A program made the translations under genes and the position numbers. 64,000 nucleotides of DNA from Aureibacillus halotolerans (GTDB lineage: Bacteria > Bacillota > Bacilli > Bacillales > DSM-28697), in assembly GCF_004363045.1 (NCBI RefSeq), contig NZ_SNYJ01000002.1:62001-126000 (forward strand), given 5' to 3'. Numbering within the stretch: position 1 is the stretch's first letter; each line of letters opens with the position of its first letter. Below the pieces are notes generated by a model that searched no databases, was not told the DNA's origin, and saw nothing but the letters and a program-made list of their open reading frames with translations. This document shows, piece after piece, positions 35,294 to 43,903 of this stretch.

Positions 35294-35539
35294 TTAATAC
35301 ATTGACGTCATCAATTTTTGATACTCTTTTGAATACGTCATGAACTGTTCTTTATCATTTTTATCGAGTGCTTCATCAATCCTGGCCTGTAAGAACTGAA
35401 TCCGCGCTTTCGCTAGCGCTTCATCAAGAACCATATCAATGTACAAGTCAAGGACAAAGGATTTGACATTCTTGCTGTTGGACGTTGCGGAAGCATTCAT
35501 CTTTTCAGTAGAAGAATATTCATTGTTCATATCAGTCAC
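35294..35539 (-). CDS. yhzC: IDEAL-domain protein, YhzC-like
   Basis: An 81-residue cytoplasmic protein whose C-terminal half is an IDEAL domain: LDLYIDMVLDEALAKARIQF then ARIDEALDKNDKEQFMTYS. The N-terminal 25 residues are polar and probably disordered. IDEAL domains occur in small Firmicute proteins of unclear role. In B. subtilis, yhzC encodes such a protein next to comK, and here comK lies 670 bases away, so the symbol follows synteny. ATG at 35539 has GGGATCAGGGG upstream on the minus strand. A strong terminator follows it. Confidence 0.78.
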   Translation of the reverse strand: MTDMNNEYSSTEKMNASATSNSKNVKSFVLDLYIDMVLDEALAKARIQFLQARIDEALDKNDKEQFMTYSKEYQKLMTSMY

Positions 35540-35611
35540 CCCTGATCCCTTTTTTTTATTATAGTGACTTTAGAAGACCTTCGCAAGGTTTTTTTATTAA
35601 TTCAGAAAAAA

Positions 35612-36064
35612 TCATGAAAGGAAAAATAACGTAAAACCGATAACTGTACCAACGACTCCCCAAATGACAAACGGCATGATGGCATGAAATGAAAACAAGA
35701 GGAGCAGTCCTCCAACAAATAAAAACGTTCGAAACAAAACCATATGAGTACGAGAGATGAACATGAGACAGAAAAAGAATCCGAGAGCAATTAAACAAAG
35801 CATCCAATCGATGACGTAAAGCATTGTGGTCTCGAACAAAAGCTGAAGCCAACGTGTGAAGGAAAGAAAGCCACAGAGCGCAAAAACGACAGATAGCAAG
35901 CCATTTTTATAGCGAAAAAGCCCGATGCAGGCGAACGCAGAAAAAATGGAAAGCACGAGTAGCGGCCATGGAAAGAGGATGACAGACGAAAAAAAGAGTA
36001 ACAAACTTCCGGTGACGATTAAAGCAATAGAAGCTAATATGCGTTCAATATACATCCGTTTCAT
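35612..36064 (-). CDS. Small polytopic membrane protein, unknown
   Basis: A 150-residue protein made almost wholly of hydrophobic helices; I count about six (around residues 12-30, 32-50, 55-70, 78-98, 105-125, 128-148). The positive start MKRMYIER suggests an N-in topology. No conserved polar motif that would suggest transport or catalysis is visible. ATG at 36064 is preceded on the minus strand by GGGGGAGC. It lies between the YhzC-like gene and comK, divergent from comK. No function can be inferred. Confidence 0.65.
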   Translation of the reverse strand: MKRMYIERILASIALIVTGSLLLFFSSVILFPWPLLVLSIFSAFACIGLFRYKNGLLSVVFALCGFLSFTRWLQLLFETTMLYVIDWMLCLIALGFFFCLMFISRTHMVLFRTFLFVGGLLLLFSFHAIMPFVIWGVVGTVIGFTLFFLS

Positions 36065-36207
36065 GCAAGCTCCCCCATCAAGACAGGCTTTTTATCATAT
36101 ATAGAAAAAAAGGACAGGAGATATCACAGAAATCTTTTCTAGACAAAATTATCCAAAAACGATACGATAGGTATAAGGTCGGAGGGGATGATGAAAGGAG
36201 AAAGCCA

Positions 36208-36681
36208 GTGAATCACGTATATGATCAAACGCTATATAAAATAGGCCGTGAGACAGTTGCTTTATTTCCTGAACAATTAAAAAATGGTGATGTAGGAACG
36301 CGTGTATTGGAAACAAATCGGGATTATTTACTGAATATTAAGCCTTTGCAAATGGTAAAGAAAAGCTGTGAATATTATGGATCTAGTTTGCGTGGTAGAC
36401 AAGATGCAACAAAAGCGTTGTCTGGAATTACGTACAAGCCTCCCATAGTTTTATCCACCACAATTCAAATCTTCTTGTTTCCTACATCGTCGCCTACGTC
36501 GGGCAGATGCGGTTGGATTTCATACCAACATGCAGAGCGCATGGGGCGCTCCGCACAAGGCGTGTTTGTTCGGTTGAACGAGGATGAGCAGTGGTTTGTT
36601 GATATGTCAGCGGCCAGTTTGGAGACGCAGCTCTATCGAACGGCATTCTTGCATCAGACAATTATGAGTCGCGTCGGTTAG
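36208..36681 (+). CDS. comK: Competence transcription factor ComK
   Basis: A 157-residue ComK homologue. Diagnostic stretches are NIKPLQMVKKSCEYYGSSLR near residue 43, ITYKPPIVLSTTIQIFLFPT near 72, CGWISYQHAE near 100 and QLYRTAFLHQ near 140. ComK activates DNA-uptake genes by binding AT-rich K-boxes. B. subtilis ComK has 192 residues; this one is shorter at the C-terminus, where the MecA-binding region lies, so its degradation control may differ. The start is GTG at 36208 after AAAGGAG. A seven-codon frame MMKGESQ (36188-36211) ends on this GTG and may couple translation. Its stop overlaps the stop of cydB. Confidence 0.88.
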   Translation: MNHVYDQTLYKIGRETVALFPEQLKNGDVGTRVLETNRDYLLNIKPLQMVKKSCEYYGSSLRGRQDATKALSGITYKPPIVLSTTIQIFLFPTSSPTSGRCGWISYQHAERMGRSAQGVFVRLNEDEQWFVDMSAASLETQLYRTAFLHQTIMSRVG

Positions 36682-37709
36682 TCCTCCTGTTCAATGTATC
36701 GACGATCCTTCATGAACAATCTCCAAAAAAGATAAAAGCCAGGAACAAGCACAATAAACCCGACAATATATGTCGCGAAAAGCGCTTTGAACGTACTAGG
36801 TGTCGTAAACCCTGAAGCAATCGTTACATGTGGATAGATCATATAAGGTAAATGTGCACGTCCATACGCATAGCTGGCAAATAAATACTGAAATATAGTA
36901 AAGATTACAGCAAGACGAGGCTTCCAGATTCTTCCCGGACGGTTTTTCATAAAAATCAGTAAGACGTAACCGAGAATAAAGCAGAGTAGCGAGGCGAATA
37001 GCCACGGTTTAAATGTCACTAGCTCACTATATAACCAAGAAGCCTCCGACCGAATGCTTCCAAAAATAGCGAGGGCAGCCAAGAGCGAAAAGGGACCAGT
37101 AATGAGGGCGTTTTTTCGATAAAGTCTATACGCTTCAGAGGATTTTGCTACATTTGAATAATCCGCTAACAACAGTGCAGATAAAAACAAAGTTGACAAG
37201 ACGGCAAATACAATAAACGAATACACGCTAGCACTTGTGAAGATGCGTTCGGCAATTAAATAGGATTGATTTGCCGATTGACCTATAAACCTACCATGTG
37301 TGATGGGCAGGACAACAATGAGCAATGCTGGAATACATAATCCCGAAATACCCGATATAATCGCAAGCCCTTGTTGGTGCCTGGGATGAACTGAAGACGA
37401 GAACACAAGGAAGGCACTGCGAATAGCGAGCAAGAGGACAATAAGACTACCCGGGATTAGAAGAACTGTGCCAAGTGCAAAGCTTGCCCCAGGGAAAAAG
37501 CTGAATAACGCTACAACGATCATCACGATAAACACATTTGTTACTTTCCATGATGGGGAAAGATAACGATTTGCAATCGTCGTTGCTCTCGATTGTCCCT
37601 TTCCTTTGTATAACATGGAATAAAACCCTGAACCAAAGTCAATGGTTGCCGCGACTGAATACACGACAACAAACCCCCAAAGCAAAGTAATTGCAATCAA
37701 TTCATTCAT
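36678..37709 (-). CDS. cydB: Cytochrome bd quinol oxidase subunit II
   Basis: A 343-residue membrane protein with about eight helices, subunit II of cytochrome bd. The CydB family opening ALLWGF-like TLLWGFVVVYSVAATIDFGS carries the conserved acidic residue before FGSG, and YLSPSWKVTNVFIV near 50 is typical. It supports the haem-bearing subunit I. It overlaps cydA by eight bases, and its stop TAA overlaps the comK stop TAG on the other strand (36678-36681), leaving no room for a terminator. Together with CydA it reduces O2 with menaquinol without pumping protons. Confidence 0.9.
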   Translation of the reverse strand: MNELIAITLLWGFVVVYSVAATIDFGSGFYSMLYKGKGQSRATTIANRYLSPSWKVTNVFIVMIVVALFSFFPGASFALGTVLLIPGSLIVLLLAIRSAFLVFSSSVHPRHQQGLAIISGISGLCIPALLIVVLPITHGRFIGQSANQSYLIAERIFTSASVYSFIVFAVLSTLFLSALLLADYSNVAKSSEAYRLYRKNALITGPFSLLAALAIFGSIRSEASWLYSELVTFKPWLFASLLCFILGYVLLIFMKNRPGRIWKPRLAVIFTIFQYLFASYAYGRAHLPYMIYPHVTIASGFTTPSTFKALFATYIVGFIVLVPGFYLFWRLFMKDRRYIEQED

Positions 37710-39039
37710 GCGTTCTTTCCTCCTTTATCAATAAAGGTTCCAATGGGTTACGTTTAAAATAGTGATGCAGGACAATAATGACAGTGACGACGAGGACAAT
37801 ATAAATACATAAAAATGCAACAAACATTGTGGGTAGACCGCTTGATGTTGTCACTGCCTCACTCGTTTTCATCATGCGATAAATGACCCAAGGCTGGCGT
37901 CCAGAACAGGCAAAAATCCATCCTGTTTCAATACCAATTAAGGCGATTGGACCTGATGCGACAAACCCTACAAGCATCCAACGAGGGAGCTGCTTCTTAC
38001 GTATAAAGAGATAAAAAGCAGCTAATAGTGCCCAGAACAACAAAAAACCACCAGCAAAAACCATTGTATTAAATAGCGTATGAGAGAACAGCGGTGGCCA
38101 CCATTCTTCGGGAAAATCGTTTAACCCCAGCACTTCTTCATCAAAGCTGTTATTTGCGAGAAAAGAGAGTGCCCACGGGATCTCAATCCCAAACTTGACT
38201 TCCTGTGTTTCGCGGTCAGTAAAGCCACCAATCGTCAAAGGTGCATATGTCGTTGTGTCAAAAAGTCCTTCAGCAGCAGCCAGCTTTTCTGGCTGGTAAT
38301 GGTGTAGGTGCTGAGCTGATTCATGCCCATTCAAGGAAGTGAGCAGAGCAAAAACCCCTCCAGTAATGACCGCCATTCGTAAAGCTTTACGATGAAATTG
38401 CTTTGTGCGTTCTTTTGGTGATTTTTTTAAAAGCTTATAGGAGGCAATCATTGCAATAAAAAAGGCGCCTGTCATAATGGCAGTTAAGGCGACATGAACG
38501 GCCGTAACAGCGAAGCTTGGATTGAAAAACGCTTTCCAAGGATCGACAGCCAAGATCTCGCCATTGGCAATCGTAAAGCCGGCAGGTGTTCCTTCAAACG
38601 CATGGACATTCGTTATCAACACGGCCGACGCGAGCGCGCCAATACAAACGAAAAAGAGGGATAAGATTCGCAACCACGGCGATAGGCGATCCGCGGCATA
38701 CACATAAATAGACATGAACAAGGCCTCAAGGAAGAAAGCAAAAACTTCAATTTGGAAGGGTAAAGAGATTACCTTTCCCACAACCTCCATAAATCCTGGC
38801 CATAACAAGGCGAGTTGAACGCCTGCAATTGTGCCAGTGGGAATGCCAACACCGAGAATAACAGCAAAGCCTCTTGTCCATCGGTCTGCCATTAACGCAT
38901 AATCAGGATGCTTTGTCTTTTGAAACAACAGTTCGGAAATTAAAATCATGACAGGCAAGCCGACACCTAGAGTAGCAAAAATGATGTGTACACCCATCGT
39001 CATACCAAATAATGAACGTGCAATTACGAGGTCATCCAT
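37702..39039 (-). CDS. cydA: Cytochrome bd quinol oxidase subunit I
   Basis: A 445-residue haem-binding subunit. MDDLVIARSLFGMTMGVHII opens the protein with the haem b595 His, GRQPWVIYRMMKTSEAVT near 365 is the CydA signature, and GHESAQHLHHYQPEKLAAAE (near 225) lies in the Q-loop region. The Q-loop is short, as in YthA-type and cyanide-insensitive oxidases. Helices ten or so. The start at 39039 is chosen because homology begins there; an upstream in-frame ATG (39132) would add 31 residues absent from the family. The weak GCAGG is its ribosome site. The promoter must lie in the 200 bases shared with the divergent yhjE-like gene. Confidence 0.9.
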   Translation of the reverse strand: MDDLVIARSLFGMTMGVHIIFATLGVGLPVMILISELLFQKTKHPDYALMADRWTRGFAVILGVGIPTGTIAGVQLALLWPGFMEVVGKVISLPFQIEVFAFFLEALFMSIYVYAADRLSPWLRILSLFFVCIGALASAVLITNVHAFEGTPAGFTIANGEILAVDPWKAFFNPSFAVTAVHVALTAIMTGAFFIAMIASYKLLKKSPKERTKQFHRKALRMAVITGGVFALLTSLNGHESAQHLHHYQPEKLAAAEGLFDTTTYAPLTIGGFTDRETQEVKFGIEIPWALSFLANNSFDEEVLGLNDFPEEWWPPLFSHTLFNTMVFAGGFLLFWALLAAFYLFIRKKQLPRWMLVGFVASGPIALIGIETGWIFACSGRQPWVIYRMMKTSEAVTTSSGLPTMFVAFLCIYIVLVVTVIIVLHHYFKRNPLEPLLIKEERTHE

Positions 39040-39241
39040 ACGAACCTGCTTTCTCCAGAGCACCAATGCAAAAACGTATTCGGTACTACAATGGTTTTTC
39101 AGTGATGACGTTATCTTTTGAAGGAAAGACAACCATTATGCGTAAACTGTGTGAAAATATCATCTGGCTAGGAAATCCGAATTTGTTGTAGTACACTAGT
39201 AATGCAAATCGTTTTGACGGTGGTTAGGAGACGCAGATTGT

Positions 39242-39853
39242 ATGGAAGAATGGATCACGCAATTAAATGAGTGGGTATCATCAGGAAATGTAGAAGATAT
39301 TGTTCAAGAATATCGCTCATACGGCTTTTTATTGGGGTTTTTCCTTCCTTTTATTGAAGCGTTTCTCCCTTTTTTGCCCGCCGTGCTTTTTGGCATTGCC
39401 AACGCTCAGGCATTTGGTCTTATTCCAGGTTTTTTATTATCATGGGCGGGGGCAGTGGCAGGATCTTTTTGTGTTTTTATTATCGTACGATATATTGGAG
39501 ATGCTCGGTTTTTACGTGTGCTTAGGGAACAAAAACAGATTAAGCGTATGACGTTATGGGTGAAAAAACGTGGATTTGGTCCGCTTTTTCTCCTGCTTTG
39601 TTTCCCGTTTTCTCCATCCTCAGTGATCAATGTCGTTGCTGCGCTTTCAAGAGTGAATATCTATCAATTTTTGCTTGCGCTTATGTTAGGTAAAGCAGTA
39701 ATGTACTTTTTAATTTCATATGTGGGTCATGATTTTAGGGAGTTGATTCAGGAACCATTAAAGACGGTTGTCGTTCTAATCGTTATCGGCCTTCTTTGGT
39801 GGGTTGGGAAACGAGCGGAAAAGCGCATGCAAAGCAATGTACGTGGTCTATAA
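39242..39853 (+). CDS. yhjE: TVP38/DedA (VTT-domain) membrane protein, YhjE-like
   Basis: A 203-residue membrane protein of the TVP38/TMEM64/DedA superfamily. FFLPFIEAFLPFLPAVLFGI near residue 33 carries the family re-entrant motif, and LLLCFPFSPSSVINVVAALS near 118 the second (FxxPxP-like) one. Family members are now linked to lipid-carrier or phospholipid flipping, for example undecaprenyl phosphate recycling. ATG at 39242 lies after TTAGGAGACG. B. subtilis yhjE is followed by sipV, exactly as here with a 35-base gap, which supports the symbol. About six hydrophobic segments. Confidence 0.8.
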   Translation: MEEWITQLNEWVSSGNVEDIVQEYRSYGFLLGFFLPFIEAFLPFLPAVLFGIANAQAFGLIPGFLLSWAGAVAGSFCVFIIVRYIGDARFLRVLREQKQIKRMTLWVKKRGFGPLFLLLCFPFSPSSVINVVAALSRVNIYQFLLALMLGKAVMYFLISYVGHDFRELIQEPLKTVVVLIVIGLLWWVGKRAEKRMQSNVRGL

Positions 39854-39888
39854 AGTTTGTTTGTTTGGAAGGGAGAAATAGAGAAGGT

Positions 39889-40458
39889 ATGGCAAATGAG
39901 CCCTTAGAAAATGAAGAAGCAGACAAAGAAAAGAAAAAAAGTGGATGGTTCGACTGGGTAAAAACGATAGGGATTGCGCTGATTGCTGCAATTATCATTC
40001 GAACCTTCTTGTTTTCAAGCTATGCTGTAGATGGAAGTTCGATGGAAACAACGCTGCATGACGGCGACCTGTTAATCATTAATAAAATTGGTTACACGGT
40101 CGGTGATATTGATCGCTTTGATGTCGTGGTTTTTCACTTTAATGAGCAAGATGATTACGTGAAAAGAGTCATTGGACTTCCTGGAGATCATGTCGTCTAT
40201 AAGGACGACCAGCTTTTCATCAATGATGAACCATATGACGAACCTTATCTTGAAGGCATCAGGGCACAGTCACTTGGGAAGTTGATGGGCGATCTCGATC
40301 AAACCGTTCCTCCAGGCAGTTTGTTTGTACTTGGAGACAACCGGCGAGGGAGTTCGGACAGCAGACATTTTGGCTTCGTCCCGATAGAACATGTTGTCGG
40401 TCAGGTTAGTTTGCGATTTTGGCCTTTAAATGATTTTGATTTTAATTTCTATTCATAA
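39889..40458 (+). CDS. sipV: Type I signal peptidase, SipV-like
   Basis: A 189-residue bacterial-type signal peptidase I with one N-terminal transmembrane helix (about residues 20-42) after an acidic/basic tail. The catalytic Ser is in VDGSSMETTLHDGD near 48, the catalytic Lys in DYVKRVIGLPGD near 88, and the later GDNRRGSSDSRHFG block is complete. It removes signal peptides from exported proteins on the outer face of the membrane. ATG at 39889 is chosen over TTG at 39865, although its ribosome site (AGAAGG) is close. Ser/Lys chemistry separates it from the Ser/His SipW in this window. Confidence 0.9.
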   Translation: MANEPLENEEADKEKKKSGWFDWVKTIGIALIAAIIIRTFLFSSYAVDGSSMETTLHDGDLLIINKIGYTVGDIDRFDVVVFHFNEQDDYVKRVIGLPGDHVVYKDDQLFINDEPYDEPYLEGIRAQSLGKLMGDLDQTVPPGSLFVLGDNRRGSSDSRHFGFVPIEHVVGQVSLRFWPLNDFDFNFYS

Positions 40459-40465
40459 GAGACAT

Positions 40466-40503
40466 AGCCTTGAGCTCTCCATAGGAGGGTCTAAGGCTTT
40501 TTC
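40466..40503 (+). terminator. Terminator after sipV
   Basis: AGCCT-TGAGCTCTCC pairs with GGAGGGTCTA-AGGCT, followed by TTTTTC. Confidence 0.75.
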
Positions 40504-40510
40504 ATCTTTT

Positions 40511-41245
40511 GAAAACCCCTGGCTATGCCGGGGGTTCCAGAAAGCTTATAGCGTGGTATTAAAAAAACCTCACTTCATGATAGGATAAAGTTGGTTTCCC
40601 GACCACTTTATCTCACCATAGAAGGAGGAATGCCCTGTGAAGGACATGAACAGTCTAGCACACACGACATGGAATTGTAAGTATCACATAGTGTTTGCAC
40701 CAAAGTACAGAAGACAAATAATTTATGGGAAATATAAACAGAGTATCGGACAAATTATAAGAGATCTATGTGAGCGTAAAAGCGTCAAAATTCATGAAGC
40801 AAATGCTTGCCGGGATCATGTTCATATGATGGTAAGTATCCCACCAAAGTTAAGTGTTTCCCAATTTATGGGCTACTTAAAAGGGAAAAGCAGTCTAATG
40901 ATATTTGATCGTCATGCGAATTTAAAGTATCGATATGGAAATCGAAAGTTCTGGTGTCGAGGCTTCTATGTGGATACCGTGTGAAGAAATAAAAAACAAA
41001 TCCAAGAGTATATAAGGAATCAGCTAAAAGAAGACCATATGAGCGATCAATTGACATTATTTGAAGAGCATGACCCATTTACGGGAAAGAACAACCGGAA
41101 GAAATAAAGAAATTCTTTAGAATTGGTGAGTGAATGTGGTGCAAGAGGGAAACCCATTCAGCGGGCCTTTAAGGCCTAGGCCGGTAACAAAGGCTTTCAG
41201 CCGCAGAGCAAACCACCAGTTCACACTGGTGGTTTTGATTTTGTG
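40511..41245 (+). mobile_element. IS200/IS605-family element (IS200 type), disrupted
   Basis: An IS200-like unit with subterminal hairpins instead of inverted repeats: ACCCCTGGC/GCCGGGGGT near 40515-40535 at the left and AACCACCAGT/ACTGGTGGTT at 41211-41234 at the right. Between lie a leader hairpin (GATAAAGTTGGT/ACCACTTTATC, about 40585-40612) known to limit transposase expression, and one transposase frame interrupted by a stop. The end coordinates are approximate, as IS200 cleavage sites cannot be fixed by eye. Confidence 0.85.
40637..41107 (+). pseudogene. tnpA: Y1 (HUH) transposase TnpA with in-frame stop
   Basis: An IS200 TnpA frame of 156 codons plus stop. The N-terminus AHTTWNCKYHIVFAPKYRR and the metal-binding HUH motif DHVHMMV are intact. 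At 40982-40984 a TGA stands where relatives have a Gly codon (DTVGRN), and the same frame then continues without shift to 41107, including QEYIRNQL. The Tyr in that segment is the DNA-cleaving nucleophile, so the nonsense change should remove activity unless read through. GTG-start relatives differ; the start here is GTG at 40637 after AGAAGGAGG. Confidence 0.85.
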
Positions 41246-41259
41246 GAAATTAAAAGGGT

Positions 41260-41452
41260 TTTGTAGCAGCTACTAATGAGACTACAGTTGCAAAGAAAAC
41301 ACGACGAGGTCTTTTCGGGTCGATGTTGCACTTGTGCCCGTATGGTGAAAGAGAGTGTATGGCAGCTTGTATAAAAAGCAACTCCAACAATGAATTTCAG
41401 GTTCCCCCAGTTATATCTAAGCGTGTCTGCCAAATGTAAGCTGCGAAAGTTG
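41260..41452. repeat. Composite intergenic repeat, copy 4 (left end missing)
   Basis: It has the AGCAGCTACTAATGAGACTA, GTGTATGGCAGCTTGTATAA and ATCTAAGCGTGTCTGCC blocks and a perfect right end TGCGAAAGTTG (41442-41452). No left end is seen; the IS200 element directly precedes it. Confidence 0.7.
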
Positions 41453-41543
41453 AGTTATTTCACTCCGCATTAAAAGTGGATAACCGTTTATCAAGGAGGG
41501 CAATGACGGTTTCTCATAAAGTTAATGAATCCATATATCTTCG

Positions 41544-41572
41544 TTGACAGAGGACAAGGAAAGCGATAAAAT
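41544..41572 (+). promoter_or_regulatory. Promoter of the Gfo-ThuA operon
   Basis: Consensus TTGACA (41544-41549) and TAAAAT (41567-41572) with a 17-base spacer, about 75 bases before the TTG start. Confidence 0.75.
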
Positions 41573-41585
41573 GAAATCGATTACA
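41572..41585 (+). promoter_or_regulatory. CcpA cre site
   Basis: TGAAATCGATTACA matches the cre consensus TGWAANCGNTNWCA at every position and covers the transcription start region, a placement that gives repression by CcpA. Confidence 0.8.
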
Positions 41586-41646
41586 TATACCCAATTGCAT
41601 AAGAAATCTCAAGTGTTTGAACGATATGGAAAGGATGTTGATTTAG

Positions 41647-42699
41647 TTGGCAATCGAAAAATTACGTGTTGGTATTGTAGGAAGTGGCGGTATAGCACAA
41701 GCGGCACATATTCCGAATTATCAAAAACTAGAAGATGACGTAGTGTTGGCAGCTGTAAGCGACGTTGCCATTGAACGTGCAGAAGAAGTGAAAGAAAAGT
41801 TTGGCTTTGAAGAGGCGTATAGTGATTATGAAGAAATGTTTGCTAAAGCCAATCTAGATGTCGTTTCTGTATGTACACCAAACAAATTTCATGCACCGAT
41901 CGCTATTGCGGCCTTGCGTGCAGGGCTTCATGTTCTTTGTGAAAAACCACCAGCGATGACTGTTAAAGAAGCAGAACAAATGAAGGCAGCTGCTGAGGAA
42001 GCAGGCAAATTGCTTGCCTTCGGTTTTCACTTCCGTATGCAGCCACAGACGCAGCTGCTAAAAAAATATATAACAAATGGCGATTTTGGACGCGTATACG
42101 CAGGGAACGCTATTGCCCTTCGCCGTCGTGGTATTCCTGGCTGGGGTGTGTTTACGAATAAAGAATTGCAAGGTGGTGGCCCGTTAATTGATATCGGTGT
42201 TCATATGCTCGATACAGCGCTTTATTTGATGGGATATCCTGAGCCATCTGTTGTCATGGGTGCGACGTATAGTGAAATTGGTTCACGTCAAGGGCCTGGT
42301 TTACTTGGTCAATGGGACTGGGAAAACTTCACTGTTGAGGATATGGCGCGTGGTATGATTCGCTTTAAAGATGGTGCTTCACTCGTTGTCGATAGTTCGT
42401 TTGCGGCAAATGTTGAGCAGCGTGAAGTGATGAATGTTAAATTAATGGGTGCACATGGTGGCGCAGACCTCTTCCCATTAAAAATTTATCAGGAAAAGCA
42501 TGGGGCGTTGACAGATACATCACCTGCTTATTTAGATTCTCTCAATCCATATGAGCGCCAAATTAAGCTTTATGTAGAGAGCGTGAAAAACGGCAAGCTA
42601 TCTGCTGAGCTATGTTCACCTGAACAAGGTCTTATTGTTCAAAAAATCATTAATGGTCTTTATCAATCCGATGAAACAGGAGTGCCTGTTCAATTATAG
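41647..42699 (+). CDS. Gfo/Idh/MocA family oxidoreductase
   Basis: A 350-residue NAD(P)-dependent oxidoreductase. Rossmann motif [18 protein letters not shown] at residues 8-25, [15 protein letters not shown] near 98 (EKP motif), and [18 protein letters not shown] near 177 with the catalytic His. The TTG start at 41647 follows AAAGGATG by about ten bases; ATG alternatives are out of frame. It precedes the ThuA-domain gene by 13 bases. In many bacteria such pairs act on trehalose-like disaccharides or other glycosides through 3-keto intermediates, so a sugar-catabolic role under CcpA control is likely but unproven. Confidence 0.88.
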   Translation: MAIEKLRVGIVGSGGIAQAAHIPNYQKLEDDVVLAAVSDVAIERAEEVKEKFGFEEAYSDYEEMFAKANLDVVSVCTPNKFHAPIAIAALRAGLHVLCEKPPAMTVKEAEQMKAAAEEAGKLLAFGFHFRMQPQTQLLKKYITNGDFGRVYAGNAIALRRRGIPGWGVFTNKELQGGGPLIDIGVHMLDTALYLMGYPEPSVVMGATYSEIGSRQGPGLLGQWDWENFTVEDMARGMIRFKDGASLVVDSSFAANVEQREVMNVKLMGAHGGADLFPLKIYQEKHGALTDTSPAYLDSLNPYERQIKLYVESVKNGKLSAELCSPEQGLIVQKIINGLYQSDETGVPVQL

Positions 42700-42712
42700 G
42701 GAGGTTGTTTAC

Positions 42713-43432
42713 ATGAGCATTCGACTTACCATTTGGAATGAATTCAGACATGAGAAAGATAATCAAAAAGTAAAAGACATTTACCCAGAAGGTATTCATG
42801 AAGCCTTAGCTTCCTATTTCAGAAAGTGCGATGACATTGAAGTTCACACGGCAACACTCGACGAGCCGGAGCATGGCTTAACAGAAGACGTCCTTGCAAA
42901 TACAGATGTATTAATTTGGTGGGGGCACAGGGCTCACGATGATGTTGAAGACGAAATTGCTCAAAGAGTTCGCCGACGTGTCAATGAAGGCATGGGGCTA
43001 GTTGCTCTGCACTCAGCTCACTTTTCAAAGCCGTTTATTTCTCTGATGGGAACGACCTGCAATTTAAAGTGGCGTGAGGCAAACGACACTGAACGTCTCT
43101 GGGTTACAGACCCGTCGCATCCGATAGCTAAAGGGGTCGGCGATTATATCGAAATCGAAGCAGAGGAAATGTACGGCGAGTTTTTCGATATTCCAAAGCC
43201 CGATAGTGTCGTGTTTACAAGCTGGTTTAGCGGTGGAGAAGTGTTCCGAAGCGGCTGTACGTTTACGAGAGGCAATGGGCGAATTTTTTATTTCCGGCCG
43301 GGTCACGAAACATACCCGACGTACTATAACGAACAAGTCCTTCATGTCATTAAAAATGGTGTTCAATGGGTCGCACCTACAGAGATTAAGGATCTTAACT
43401 TTGGGAACGCAAAACCAATTGAAAAGCTTTGA
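42713..43432 (+). CDS. ThuA-domain protein
   Basis: A 239-residue ThuA (trehalose-utilization-like) protein with a class-I glutamine-amidotransferase-like fold but no catalytic Cys triad. Markers: [12 protein letters not shown] near 72, [13 protein letters not shown] near 100, HPIAKGV near 140 and [18 protein letters not shown] near 193. ThuA partners oxidoreductases in keto-sugar metabolism. The start is ATG at 42713, eight bases after GGGAGG; the longer frame lies inside the upstream gene. It completes a two-gene operon ended by a terminator. Confidence 0.87.
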   Translation: MSIRLTIWNEFRHEKDNQKVKDIYPEGIHEALASYFRKCDDIEVHTATLDEPEHGLTEDVLANTDVLIWWGHRAHDDVEDEIAQRVRRRVNEGMGLVALHSAHFSKPFISLMGTTCNLKWREANDTERLWVTDPSHPIAKGVGDYIEIEAEEMYGEFFDIPKPDSVVFTSWFSGGEVFRSGCTFTRGNGRIFYFRPGHETYPTYYNEQVLHVIKNGVQWVAPTEIKDLNFGNAKPIEKL

Positions 43433-43440
43433 AGACAAAA

Positions 43441-43476
43441 AGAACCGGTGGAGAAACGTCCACACGGTTCTTTTTA
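43441..43476 (+). terminator. Terminator of the Gfo-ThuA operon
   Basis: Stem AGAACCGGTGGA/TCCACACGGTTCT (one mismatched pair and a bulge) with T tract TTTTTATT. Confidence 0.85.
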
Positions 43477-43704
43477 TTGTCAGTATGTATTTTCATGTGC
43501 TTAAAAAGGTGCCAAAAGATGATCGTCACTTCAAAACGAAGTACCTGGAGAGTAAAATCATGCATCAGAATCGTCACGTTTTGCTTTCGTTTTGTTAAAG
43601 TTTTTGCTTTTTTTAGTGTCTTTGTGAAGTAGTTTGTTAAAAAAGTTAACGGAAAATTAACTTCCTTATCGAAAATGAGTCTAAAAGCATGAAAATCACG
43701 TATC

Positions 43705-43720
43705 GTTCTATATTAAGAAC
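43705..43720 (+). promoter_or_regulatory. Candidate SinR operator 1
   Basis: GTTCTATATTAAGAAC is an inverted repeat GTTC-N8-GAAC matching the B. subtilis SinR half-site GTTCTYT in its first five bases on both strands. A TATAAT at 43743-43748 lies 22 bases downstream, so the operator reaches the expected -35 region of the tapA-like operon. Confidence 0.6.
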
Positions 43721-43865
43721 ACTTTAAGTAAATGGATGTATTTATAATACATAGAAATAATGAGTATTTCGGAGTAAATCCTATTTATTATCGTTATTTT
43801 GAACTTATATGAGCAAATATAGCATTTTTCAATAAAAAAAGCCAGTAATATACTAGGGTTGTGAT

Positions 43866-43881
43866 GTTCGTTATTGAGAAC
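43866..43881 (+). promoter_or_regulatory. Candidate SinR operator 2
   Basis: GTTCGTTATTGAGAAC repeats the same GTTC-N8-GAAC layout and spacing 161 bases downstream of operator 1, inside the leader of the tapA-like gene. The remaining leader, 43477-43865, is AT-rich with no further gene. Confidence 0.5.
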
Positions 43882-43903
43882 AACAACGACGAACGCTATA
43901 ACA

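Noticed and set aside
36100-36180. ComK K-boxes upstream of comK
   Set aside because: AT-rich, but no clean AAAA-N5-TTTT pair with proper spacing.
39130-39200. Rex or other redox operator before cydAB
   Set aside because: Only a TGTGAA half-site is present at about 39148; the inverted partner is missing.
40979-41107. Frameshift in the IS200 transposase
   Set aside because: The downstream part continues in the same frame; a substitution creating TGA explains it, so it is a nonsense change.
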